From positions 1 to 64,000 of the forward strand of contig NZ_JAAXPG010000032.1 in NCBI RefSeq assembly GCF_012396365.1: a stretch of DNA of 64,000 bases, given 5' to 3'. Below the pieces are notes generated by a model. That model saw only the letters and a program-made list of their open reading frames with translations. It was not told the DNA's origin and searched no databases. The position numbers were made by a program, and so were the translations under genes. Each line of letters begins with the position of its first letter. The stretch's first letter is position 1. The stretch is from Nocardiopsis alborubida (lineage in GTDB: Bacteria; Actinomycetota; Actinomycetes; Streptosporangiales; Streptosporangiaceae). Positions 17,762 through 28,032 of this stretch are shown piece after piece.

Positions 17762-18843
17762 CACCGGTGACCACCCCCGTCCCCCTCCCGGGTCCCGGAT
17801 CCGCCGCCGCGCGGTTTCTGGCCCAGGGCCTGACCGGTGCCCTGCTCGGAGCCGCCGCGGCCTCCACCGCCTACTCCCTGCTCACCCGGGGCCGTTCCGC
17901 CCGGCCCGGAGCCGTCCGTGCCGCCGGACCCGGCACACCCGACGCATGCGGCGCGCCGAGTTCGTCCGACGTCTCTGCGGCGCCGGTCACCACAGGGGCG
18001 CCGCGCACGGTGGTCACCGCCGGTGCGCCTGCTGCGTCGGTCGTATCCGGTGCGCCGTGTACACCGGGCTCGCCCGGCACACCGTACGCACATGGCGCAC
18101 CGGGCTCGCCCGGCACACCCGAAGCGGCGGACGTCTGGCTGCGCACCAACTTCCGCGGCCGCCGCGTCACCCTGCGCCAGGGCCCCGCCCTGGCCTGCGG
18201 CGTGTGCGCGGCGATCCTGCTCGTGCCCGGCCCCGGGCCGCGTGCGCGCGCCGCCTCCGCGCTGGCCGCGGCGGGCGCCGCCGCCTTCGGGGTCTACGAC
18301 GACCTGGCGGGCTCGTCCCGGGCCCGCGGTCTGCGCGGGCACCTGGGCGCCCTGGCGAGCGGCCGGGTCACCACCGGCATGGTCAAGATGGCGGGCATCG
18401 GGGCCACCGGGGTCGCCGCCGCCCGCCTGCTGCGCCGCTCCGCGCTGGACACCGTGCTGGACGGGGCGCTCATCGCCGCCAGCGCCAACCTGCTCAACCT
18501 GTTCGACCTGCGCCCCGGACGCGCGGCCAAGGTCGCGCTGATCGCCGCCGCCCCCGCCCTGGCCTCCCCGGCCGCGCCGCTGCTGGGTCCCGTCGTGGGC
18601 GCCTCGGCCGTGTTGCTGCCCGACGAGCTCGCCGAGCGCTCCATGCTCGGTGACGCCGGGGCCAACGCCCTGGGCGCCGCGCTGGGCGCGGCCGCCGCGG
18701 CCCGGGCGACCCGCCCGGTGCGCGCCGCGCTGCTCGCGGGGGTCGCCGCCCTGACCCTGGCCAGCGAGCGCGTCAGCTTCTCCCGCGTCATCGACCGCGT
18801 TCCGGCCCTGCGCCGCCTCGACCGCTGGGGCAGGCACGAGTGA
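17758..18843 (+). CDS. MraY/WecA-like membrane glycosyl-1-phosphate transferase homologue
   Basis: 361 aa with several membrane helices. Motifs of the polyprenyl-phosphate HexNAc-1-P transferase superfamily are recognisable: FGVYDDLAG, RGHLGALASGR, ANLLNLFDLRPGRAAK and MLGDAGANALG. The His-rich cytoplasmic loop of true MraY/WecA is not obvious, so activity is uncertain. Residues ~60-125 are a low-complexity insert of GAP, GSP and TPG units between the first helix and the catalytic core. It starts GTG with a GTGA overlap and belongs to the steA operon. It may make a lipid-linked intermediate for the MurJ-like and GT4 proteins downstream. Confidence 0.68.
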   Translation: MTPVTTPVPLPGPGSAAARFLAQGLTGALLGAAAASTAYSLLTRGRSARPGAVRAAGPGTPDACGAPSSSDVSAAPVTTGAPRTVVTAGAPAASVVSGAPCTPGSPGTPYAHGAPGSPGTPEAADVWLRTNFRGRRVTLRQGPALACGVCAAILLVPGPGPRARAASALAAAGAAAFGVYDDLAGSSRARGLRGHLGALASGRVTTGMVKMAGIGATGVAAARLLRRSALDTVLDGALIAASANLLNLFDLRPGRAAKVALIAAAPALASPAAPLLGPVVGASAVLLPDELAERSMLGDAGANALGAALGAAAAARATRPVRAALLAGVAALTLASERVSFSRVIDRVPALRRLDRWGRHE

Positions 18844-18853
18844 GACGGCCACG

Positions 18854-20476
18854 GTGTCCCGTACCATCCAGGGGGTGACGCGCGGAGTAGGCACGGCGGC
18901 GGCGCTCATCGCGGTGGTCACCGTGGGGGCCAGGCTGGCGGGGTTCGGGCGCACCGTGGTCTTCTCCCAGACCGTCGGCGACACCTGTCTGGGCACCGCC
19001 TACGTCACCGCCAACCAGCTGCCCGCCGTCCTGTTCGAGGTGGTCATCGGCGGGGCGCTCACCGCGGTGGTCGTCCCCGTCCTGGCCGCCGCCGCCCGGC
19101 GCGGCGACCACGAACAGGTGCGCCACACCGCCTCGGCGCTCATCACGTGGGTCCTGCTGCTGGCCGTGCCCCTGTCGGCGCTGCTCGCCCTGGTCTCGCT
19201 GCCGGCGATGTCGCTCATGCTGGGCGAGGGCGCCGGCTGCGACCGGGACGCCCTGCTCGGGCTCGCCGTCCGCATGCTCGTGGTCTTCGCCCCGCAGATC
19301 GTCCTCTACGGCCTGGCCTCGGTGCTCTACGGCGTCCTGCAGTCCCACCGCCGCTTCCTGGCCCCGGCCCTGGCCCCGCTGGTGTCCAGCCTGGTGGTCA
19401 TCGCTGCCTACGTGGCCTTCGTCCCGCTGGGGGCCGACCACCGCCAGGACGTGGCGGGCCTGCCGCTGGCGGCCGAGCTCGCCCTGTCCCTGGGCACCAC
19501 CGCGGGGGCGGCCGCGCTCTTCCTCACGGTCGTGGGACCCGCCCGGCGGCTGCGGGTGCGGCCCCGGCCGCGCCTGACCTTCCCTCCCGGGGTGGGCGGG
19601 CGCGTGCGCTCCCTGGCGCTGGCCTCCCTGCTGCCGCTGGCGGCCATGCAGCTGTGCCTGCTGCTGTTCGTCGCCCTGGCCAACCGGGGCGGCGGCGCGG
19701 GGGCGGCCGTGCTGCACACCTACGCCTGGGCCCTGTTCACCCTGCCCTACGGGGTGATCGCGGTGCCCATCGCCACCAGCGCGTTCACTGCCCTGGCGGT
19801 CGCGCACGCCGAACACGACCGGCGGGGGTTCGCCTCCCTGGTGTCGGGCGGCGCCCGCGCCTGCGTGGTGGTCACCGCGGGGGTGGGCACCGCACTGGCC
19901 GCCGCCGCGGCCCCCGTGGCCCTGGTCTTCGCCCAGCACGACCCGCTGACCCTGGAGCGCGCCCTGCTCGCCTACGCTCCCGGGGTGGTGGGCTTCGGGC
20001 TGGTCGCCCTGCTCAGCCGGGCCCTGTACGCCTCGCACCACGGACGCCTGGCCGCCACGGCCCAGGTGGTGGGGTGGCTGGTGGTGATGTTGTGTGCTGT
20101 GGTGTTGGTGTGGGTGTTGCCGCAGGGCTGGTCCATCGCCGGGCTGGGCGCGGCCAGCACGGTCGGCCTGTCCCTGGCTGCGGCCCTGCTGTGCGCGGGG
20201 GTGGCGCGCACGCACGGGCGCGGGGCCCTGGGGGGTGTGGCGCGCTCGGTACTGGCCGCGGCGCTGGGCGGTGTGGTCGGGTGGAGCGCGGGGCGAGCGG
20301 TGGCCGCCTCCCTGCCCGCGGACGGCGTGTGGCAGACGGTGGCGGTGGCCGCGGTGTCGGCGACGGCGGCGTCGGCCGCCTACGCGGCCGTCGCGGCGGT
20401 GGTGGACCGTCCGGCGGTGCGCGCCGTCGCCGACCGGGTCAGGACCGTACTCGAACGCAGGAGGGGGAGGCGTTGA
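18854..20476 (+). CDS. MurJ/MviN-like lipid flippase
   Basis: 540 aa, 12-14 predicted membrane helices. The start RGVGTAAALIAVVTVGARLAGFGRT resembles the MurJ N-terminus, and ASVLYGVLQSHRRFLAPALAPLVSS and LFTLPYGVIAVPIATSAFTALA are MOP-family signatures. A flippase for lipid-linked glycans is likely. It may handle a secondary polymer rather than lipid II, because the housekeeping murJ normally lies elsewhere. GTG start at 18854. Its stop overlaps the next gene's TTG start. Confidence 0.78.
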   Translation: MSRTIQGVTRGVGTAAALIAVVTVGARLAGFGRTVVFSQTVGDTCLGTAYVTANQLPAVLFEVVIGGALTAVVVPVLAAAARRGDHEQVRHTASALITWVLLLAVPLSALLALVSLPAMSLMLGEGAGCDRDALLGLAVRMLVVFAPQIVLYGLASVLYGVLQSHRRFLAPALAPLVSSLVVIAAYVAFVPLGADHRQDVAGLPLAAELALSLGTTAGAAALFLTVVGPARRLRVRPRPRLTFPPGVGGRVRSLALASLLPLAAMQLCLLLFVALANRGGGAGAAVLHTYAWALFTLPYGVIAVPIATSAFTALAVAHAEHDRRGFASLVSGGARACVVVTAGVGTALAAAAAPVALVFAQHDPLTLERALLAYAPGVVGFGLVALLSRALYASHHGRLAATAQVVGWLVVMLCAVVLVWVLPQGWSIAGLGAASTVGLSLAAALLCAGVARTHGRGALGGVARSVLAAALGGVVGWSAGRAVAASLPADGVWQTVAVAAVSATAASAAYAAVAAVVDRPAVRAVADRVRTVLERRRGRR

Positions 20477-21555
20477 ACGCCAGGATCGCGCTGGTCATCG
20501 GTACCAGCAGTGGAGGGGTGGGCCGCCACGTGCGCTCGCTGGGCGCGGGCCTGGTCGCGCGCGGCCACCGGGTGGCGGTGCTGGGCCCGGCCTCCGCCGA
20601 GCGCGAGTTCGGCTTCACCTCGGAGGGCATGCGCTTCTCCCCGGTCGGCATCGGCGCGGCGCCCTCCGCGGGCGACCCCGGCGCCGTGCTGCGCCTGCGC
20701 GCCCTGACCCGGGGCGCGGACGTGGTCCACGCGCACGGGCTGCGGGCCGGGGCCCTGTGCGCGCTGGCCGGCACCTCGCCGCTGGTGGTGACCGCGCACA
20801 ACGCGCCGCCGCTGGTGCGGGGGGCGCTGGCGGCGGCCTACCCGGTGCTGGAGCGGGTCGTGGCGCACCGCGCGGACGTGGTGCTGGGGGTGTCGGGCGA
20901 CCTGGTGCGCAGGCTGCGCTCGGTCGGTGCGCGCGACGCGCGGCTGGCGGTGGTGGCCGCTCCCGAGACCGGTGCGCCGGTGAACGGGCGCGAGGCCACC
21001 CGTGCGGACCTGGCGGTGCGGCCCGAGCGGCCGCTGCTGCTGACCGTCGCCCGCCTGGCCGAGCAGAAGGGGCTGGACATGCTCCTGGCGGCGGCGCCGG
21101 CCATCGCCGACCGCCGGCCCGAACCGGTGGTGGCGATCGCCGGGGACGGGCCCCTGTGGGGGGAGCTGCACGACACGGCCGCGGAGATGCGCGCGGACGT
21201 GCGCATGCTGGGGCACCGCGCGGACGTGGCCGACCTGCTGGCGGCGGCGGACGTGTTCTGCCTGACCAGCCAGTGGGAGGGGCCCTCGTTGGTGATCATG
21301 GAGGCGCTGCGCGCCGGGCTGCCGGTGGTCTCCACCCGGGTCGGCGGCATCCCGGACCTGTACTCGGGGACGGTGCTGATGGTGCCGCCGGGGGATCCGG
21401 CGGCGTTCGCCGCGGCCGTGGGCCGGGTGCTGGACGACCCCGCGCTGGCCGAGGACCTGCGGGCGCGCTCGCGTGAGGCGGCCAAGGCGCTGCCGAGCGA
21501 GGAGGACGCGGTGGAGGCCGCCGCGGGCGTGTACAAGGCGGTGCTGCGGCGGTGA
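20473..21555 (+). CDS. Glycosyltransferase family 4
   Basis: 360 aa. A GT-B fold with an N-terminal GGVGRHVRSLGAGLVARGH acceptor loop and a C-terminal donor domain: LLTVARLAEQKGLDMLL, IAGDGPLWGEL and the E-x7-E type motif CLTSQWEGPSLVIMEALRAGLPVV. This is a retaining sugar transfer from an NDP- or lipid-linked donor. The unusual TTG start is imposed by the TTGA overlap with the flippase gene and the strong GGAGG just before it. It ends the steA-to-GT operon. Confidence 0.85.
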   Translation: MNARIALVIGTSSGGVGRHVRSLGAGLVARGHRVAVLGPASAEREFGFTSEGMRFSPVGIGAAPSAGDPGAVLRLRALTRGADVVHAHGLRAGALCALAGTSPLVVTAHNAPPLVRGALAAAYPVLERVVAHRADVVLGVSGDLVRRLRSVGARDARLAVVAAPETGAPVNGREATRADLAVRPERPLLLTVARLAEQKGLDMLLAAAPAIADRRPEPVVAIAGDGPLWGELHDTAAEMRADVRMLGHRADVADLLAAADVFCLTSQWEGPSLVIMEALRAGLPVVSTRVGGIPDLYSGTVLMVPPGDPAAFAAAVGRVLDDPALAEDLRARSREAAKALPSEEDAVEAAAGVYKAVLRR

Positions 21556-21716
21556 CGTGTGGCGTGCGGGGACGCGGGGAAGGGATGGCCCCGGGGTTCG
21601 GTGGACCTGTCCTCGGAGTGCGGCTGATGCTACCCCCGCCGGGACTTCACCTCGTGGGGGTGAAGATGTCATCCTGGACTACGGTCCGGTGTGTGCCGCC
21701 CACAGTGCGGTACCGG

Positions 21717-21722
21717 TATCCT
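21717..21722 (+). promoter_or_regulatory. Probable -10 box for the terC transcript
   Basis: TATCCT lies about 11-16 nt before the conserved start of the riboswitch-like element, so the RNA would begin with the aptamer. Confidence 0.5.
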
Positions 21723-21732
21723 GGCCTGACAC

Positions 21733-21842
21733 GTGAGGGGAGTATCCCTGTCGCGGCGGTGTCGTCATCACGGCGGACAATGTCGTCCTCCCGGTGCCGC
21801 CGGTTCGCAGCGCAGTGCTGCGAACGGGAGAGACCTCCGGTG
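21733..21842 (+). promoter_or_regulatory. yybP-ykoY-like manganese riboswitch
   Basis: The segment begins GAGGGGAGTATCCC, the hallmark P1/first-loop sequence of yybP-ykoY RNAs, and ends with GGGAGAGACC. A perfect 9-bp hairpin (GTTCGCAGC/GCTGCGAAC, about 21802-21824) lies between. It sits in the leader of a TerC-family gene, the classic genetic context. No T-tailed terminator follows, so control would be at translation. A second GGAGAGACC precedes the GTG, possibly overlapping the ribosome-binding site. Ligand and boundaries are inferred from the motif. Confidence 0.7.
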
Positions 21843-21895
21843 GTTCGACGTGCGTGCACACCGCTCGCGCGCACTGACCGGAGGAGAGACCGTCC

Positions 21896-22927
21896 GTGAA
21901 CGTTCCCTTGTGGGTGTGGGCTGCCACCATTGGCGCCATGGTCGCCATCCTGGTGATCGACCTCATCATCGTCGACCATCCCTGGAGCAAGACGAAGGGG
22001 CCCCAGGAGTTCGGCATGAAGCAGGCCGCCTGGTGGGCGGCCTTCTACATCGGCATCGCCATCATCTTCGGCTTCGGTGTCTGGTACTTCGGCGGAGGCG
22101 CCGCGGGCGCCGAGTACTTCGCCGGGTTCGTCACCGAGAAGAGCCTGAGCATCGACAACCTCTTCGTGTTCTACCTTCTGATGGGCTCCTTCGCGGTGCC
22201 CAAGAAGTACCAGCACGAGGTCCTGCTCGTCGGCATCGTCATCGCGCTGGTCATGCGCGGCATCTTCATCGTCCTGGGCGCCCAGGTCATCAACGCCTGG
22301 AGCGAGGTCTTCTACCTCTTCGGCGCCTTCCTCATCTACACCGGTTACAAGATCGTCCGCGACCACATGAAGGGCGACGAGGAGGAGAAGGACTTCACCC
22401 AGACCCCGGTGGTCCGCCTCCTCAAGCGCTTCTGGCCGGTGACCGACGACTACCACGGCGCCCACCTCACCGTGAAGCTCGACGGCAGGCGCCACATCAC
22501 GCCGATGCTGCTGGTCATCGTCGCGATCGGCATGATCGACCTGGTCTTCGCCGTCGACTCCATCCCGGCGATCTTCGGTCTGACCCAGGACGCCTACATC
22601 GTCTTCACCGCCAACGCCTTCGCCCTGCTGGGCCTGCGCCAGCTGTACTTCCTGCTGGCCGGTCTGATGGACCGCCTGGCCTACATCAGCTGGGGCCTGT
22701 CGGCGATCATGGTCTTCATCGGCGTGAAGATGATCCTGCACGCCCTGCACGAGAACGGCGTGCACGTGCCCGAGGTCGGCATCGGCCTGTCCCTGACCGT
22801 CATCCTCGGCATCATGACCATCACCATCGTCGGCAGCCTGATCAAGTCCCGCGTCGACGAGCGCAAGAACCCCGAGCTCAAGACCGAGCGCGACCCCTCG
22901 GTCGACTCCCCGGCGGACCGCTCCTGA
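21896..22927 (+). CDS. TerC-family integral membrane protein (probable Mn export)
   Basis: 343 aa, about eight or nine membrane helices. TerC signatures EKSLSIDNLFVFYLL (early DN in the membrane), HITPMLLVIVAIGMIDLVFAVDSIPAIFG and FALLGLRQLYFLL are intact; the acidic residues in the helices coordinate metal in the family. Homologues (Alx, YkoY, MeeF/MeeY) export manganese and help metallate exported proteins. The manganese-type riboswitch upstream supports this. The GTG start has GGAGGAG upstream. Confidence 0.88.
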   Translation: MNVPLWVWAATIGAMVAILVIDLIIVDHPWSKTKGPQEFGMKQAAWWAAFYIGIAIIFGFGVWYFGGGAAGAEYFAGFVTEKSLSIDNLFVFYLLMGSFAVPKKYQHEVLLVGIVIALVMRGIFIVLGAQVINAWSEVFYLFGAFLIYTGYKIVRDHMKGDEEEKDFTQTPVVRLLKRFWPVTDDYHGAHLTVKLDGRRHITPMLLVIVAIGMIDLVFAVDSIPAIFGLTQDAYIVFTANAFALLGLRQLYFLLAGLMDRLAYISWGLSAIMVFIGVKMILHALHENGVHVPEVGIGLSLTVILGIMTITIVGSLIKSRVDERKNPELKTERDPSVDSPADRS

Positions 22928-22978
22928 GCCGACGGCGGGCCCGCACGCCCGTCGAGGACATTCCGGGAAACGGCCGGA

Positions 22979-23002
22979 TTCGAACAGCCGTTCGTCTATA
23001 GT
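22979..23002 (+). promoter_or_regulatory. LexA (SOS) box and uvrA promoter
   Basis: TTCGAACAGCCGTTCG contains CGAAC-N4-GTTCG, a perfect actinobacterial LexA operator, at 22981-22994. A TATAGT -10 box follows at 22997-23002. Repressor binding would cover the promoter of uvrA, about 250 bases upstream of its start. The rest of 22928-23257 is an untranslated leader with no supported gene. Confidence 0.8.
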
Positions 23003-23257
23003 GGTGGCACCCTGAGCGCTCCGGCGCCGGGGTGCCATCTCGTTTTCCGAGGTGGAAGAAACCGTCGTCGGTGGTCGTTAGGCTGGACGGGCGGGAGGCG
23101 AACGCGTCCTCCCCCCTCTCCTCAGCGGCCCGCCTCCGGGGCCCGGGCGGTCTCCGGGAGGCCCCCGACCGCCGCACGCGAAGTTCCACACGGGTCAGCC
23201 GACGTCATGCGACGGGGTCCGCGTCCTGTGCGCCAGAGCCGAAGGATGTCTCACTCG

Positions 23258-26092
<2,835 letters not shown>

Positions 26093-26113
26093 GTCGCGCC
26101 CGGCGACTCCGCC

Positions 26114-26152
26114 GCCCCGCGCCCCGTCCCGGTCTCCGGACGGGGCGCGGGG
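26114..26152 (+). terminator. Strong GC hairpin after uvrA
   Basis: About 16 bp of uninterrupted GC stem with a short TCT-type loop starts 22 bases after the uvrA stop. There is no T run, as is usual for high-GC actinomycete terminators. Confidence 0.6.
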
Positions 26153-26295
26153 CCGTCTGAGACCACATCGGGTTGGCGGATTCGCGACGCGTGTCCCATC
26201 TGAGTAGAGTCGGACGTGTCCGCGCCCCGCCCGGTGGCTCCCCGCGTCCGGCGCCCGCGCGACTCCGACGAACCGCCCTGGAGGTTGGCCAGCCC

Positions 26296-26640
26296 GTGAC
26301 TTCCCTTCCGGCTGAAGCCGGGAGTCCCTTCCCTCGTGAGTCGGGTTCTCTGCTTCGCAGCCGGTCGCCGGCCCGAGCCAACGGCGGGGGACGGGGTGCC
26401 GCCCATCGGTCTTGGATCAGCTCCCGCCCCTGGGGTGTGGACTTCGCCAGGATCACACAGCGGGACCCGACCTGACTTGCCGCCAGTCCGGCGCCAGGCC
26501 GACCCGGACGTGGCCCCCGTCTGGGTCGACGCGGGTCAGGCCGGCAGCGGTTCGAGCGTTGGTTCGCGGGTCCGGTGTTTCCGGCGGGCGGTGGTCCTCC
26601 GGGGCGAACCAGCGTTTCCCGTCCTGCTCCGCGGGAGTCC
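26296..26640 (-). mobile_element. Possible decayed IS200/IS605-type (tnpB) fragment
   Basis: Read on the minus strand, this gap between uvrA and the RDD gene contains pieces that look like the 3' end of a tnpB gene in broken frames. RTAAGLTRVDPDGG and APDWRQVRSGP resemble the post-catalytic tail, and AAKQRTR matches the AAKQETG end of the intact tnpB at 63.6 kb. The plus-strand string CTGCTTCGCAGCCG is shared by both loci. A GTGACTTC plus hairpin (26302-26320) mirrors the TTGACTTA plus hairpin right end there. No intact frame remains. A promoter-like TAGAGT (26205-26210) lies upstream. 26093-26686 otherwise holds no gene. Confidence 0.45.
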
Positions 26641-26686
26641 GATTCCTCCCTGGCCTGGAGGCCAGAGTTCCTTCGGAAGGATTCAG

Positions 26687-27400
26687 ATGAACGTCCCTCC
26701 CCAGCCGGACCACAGCGGGCCAACGCCTCCGGGGGGCCCACAGCCCCCGCCCCGCCCGGGACACCAGGAGTCCTCCAGCGCTCACACCGGCTTCCACGCG
26801 GACGCACCCTCCGGCGCGCAGGGCCCCGAGCCCGTGGAGCGGCTCTACCCCCTGGCCGCCTGGCGGTCGCGGGTGTACGCGCGCGGCGTCGACCTGCTCC
26901 TGGTCGCCCTGCCCGCGCTGCTGCTGGCGCTCGTGCTCTCCCTGGCCTGGGTGGGCGTCCAGGCGGTCGGCTCCGGCAGCACCGACGGTATCGACGACCG
27001 CTACCCGCTCTTCCTGTCGGTGACCTTCTTCCTGCTCTACGCCGGCTACGAGACCTTCGCCCTCTCCCGCTGGCAGCAGACGCTGGGCAAGCGCCGCGTC
27101 GGTCTGAGGGTCGCCCCCCAGGCCGGGAGCGGCAGCCTGGGCGCACTGCCCCTCGCGGCCCTGACGGTGCGCGCCGCGCTGCTGGCCCTGCCCTTCCTGC
27201 TGTTCTTCCTGCTCTTCACCATCGGCTGGTTCTGGTGGGTTCTGGTGGCCGTGACGGCGCTGCTCACCGGCGGGATGGCGGCCTGGAACCGGCCCAACCG
27301 GCAGGGACTGCACGACCGGATCGCCGGGACCGTGGTGCTCGACGTGGGCGCGGCGGACCCGCGCTCCCCGATGCCACCCCCGTACCGGCCGCAGGGCTGA
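26687..27400 (+). CDS. RDD family membrane protein
   Basis: 237 aa. A Pro/Gly-rich cytoplasmic N-terminus (~1-55) precedes an RDD domain: LAAWRSRVYARGVDLLL (Arg and Asp of the first helix), YPLFLSVTFFLLYAGYETF and QQTLGKRRVGLRV, then more membrane helices and a short Pro-rich tail. RDD proteins are small transport-like membrane proteins of mostly unknown role. GGAAGG precedes the ATG at 26687. Confidence 0.82.
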   Translation: MNVPPQPDHSGPTPPGGPQPPPRPGHQESSSAHTGFHADAPSGAQGPEPVERLYPLAAWRSRVYARGVDLLLVALPALLLALVLSLAWVGVQAVGSGSTDGIDDRYPLFLSVTFFLLYAGYETFALSRWQQTLGKRRVGLRVAPQAGSGSLGALPLAALTVRAALLALPFLLFFLLFTIGWFWWVLVAVTALLTGGMAAWNRPNRQGLHDRIAGTVVLDVGAADPRSPMPPPYRPQG

Positions 27401-27443
27401 GGGTTCTCGCGCTCACCCCGGATCCCGGGCACCCCGCCGTACC

Positions 27444-27460
27444 TACTACATTGTGTAGTG
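27444..27460 (+). promoter_or_regulatory. BlaI/CopY-type operator upstream of the Rieske gene
   Basis: TACTACATTGTGTAGTG is an inverted repeat (ACTACA-TTG-TGTAGT) of the TACTACA/TGTAGTA kind bound by BlaI/MecI/CopY-family winged-helix repressors. It lies 31 bases before the GTG of the Rieske protein, inside an AT-rich patch with a possible TGATAT-like -10. No BlaI-family gene is in the window. Confidence 0.5.
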
Positions 27461-27491
27461 ATATTTCGGCGCAGGTGAGGAGCGTTTCGTC

Positions 27492-27920
27492 GTGGCCGGT
27501 AAGAGGACGTGCGGGTGCGGGATGAGCAGGCGCCGACTGCTCGGGACGGCGGGGACGGCCGCGGCCGTCACCGCCGTGAGCGCCTGCGGCGGACAGGAGC
27601 CCAAGCCCCAGGAGGTCCGTTACGGCCAGGTGGTCGGCCAGACCACCGACGTCCCCGAGGGGGCGGGGGCGGTCTTCAGCAACAGCAAACTGGTCGTGAC
27701 CCAGCCCGAGGCGGGCCGGTACCGGGCCTTCGGCGCCTCGTGCACGCACGCGGGCTGCACCGTCCAGGAGGTGGACGAGGTCATCCGGTGCCTGTGCCAC
27801 GGCAGCGAGTTCGACATCTCCACCGGGGAGGCGCTGGTGGGTCCGGCGCAGGAGCCGCTGGAGCCGTTCGAGGTCACGGTCGAGGGCACCGACATCATCC
27901 TCCAGGGCCCCTCCTCCTGA
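27492..27920 (+). CDS. Rieske [2Fe-2S] lipoprotein with Tat signal
   Basis: 142 aa. The N-terminus has a twin-arginine-type SRRRLLGT motif and a lipobox-like VSACGG, so export by Tat and lipidation are likely. The Rieske cluster ligands are CTHAGC and CLCHGS with His in both boxes, in the classic fold. It is much shorter than QcrA of the bc1 complex and stands alone. It is probably an extracytoplasmic electron carrier of unknown partner, and the BlaI-like operator suggests inducible expression. GTG start with AGGAG upstream. Confidence 0.88.
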   Translation: MAGKRTCGCGMSRRRLLGTAGTAAAVTAVSACGGQEPKPQEVRYGQVVGQTTDVPEGAGAVFSNSKLVVTQPEAGRYRAFGASCTHAGCTVQEVDEVIRCLCHGSEFDISTGEALVGPAQEPLEPFEVTVEGTDIILQGPSS

Positions 27921-27964
27921 GGGGACCGGCGGGCGGGCCGGAACGGAGGCCCGCAGGCCTCCCC

Positions 27965-28022
27965 GCCGCACACACCACGGCGCCCGGAGCGGATCCGCTC
28001 CGGGCGCCGTGGTGTGTGCGGC
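27965..28022. terminator. 58-bp perfect palindrome, bidirectional terminator
   Basis: The two 29-base halves are exact reverse complements with no loop bases, centred on GGATCC at 27991-27996. It lies between the convergent Rieske (+) and MscS (-) genes. Transcription from either side would give the same very stable hairpin. Confidence 0.8.
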
Positions 28023-28032
28023 TCAGGCGGGG

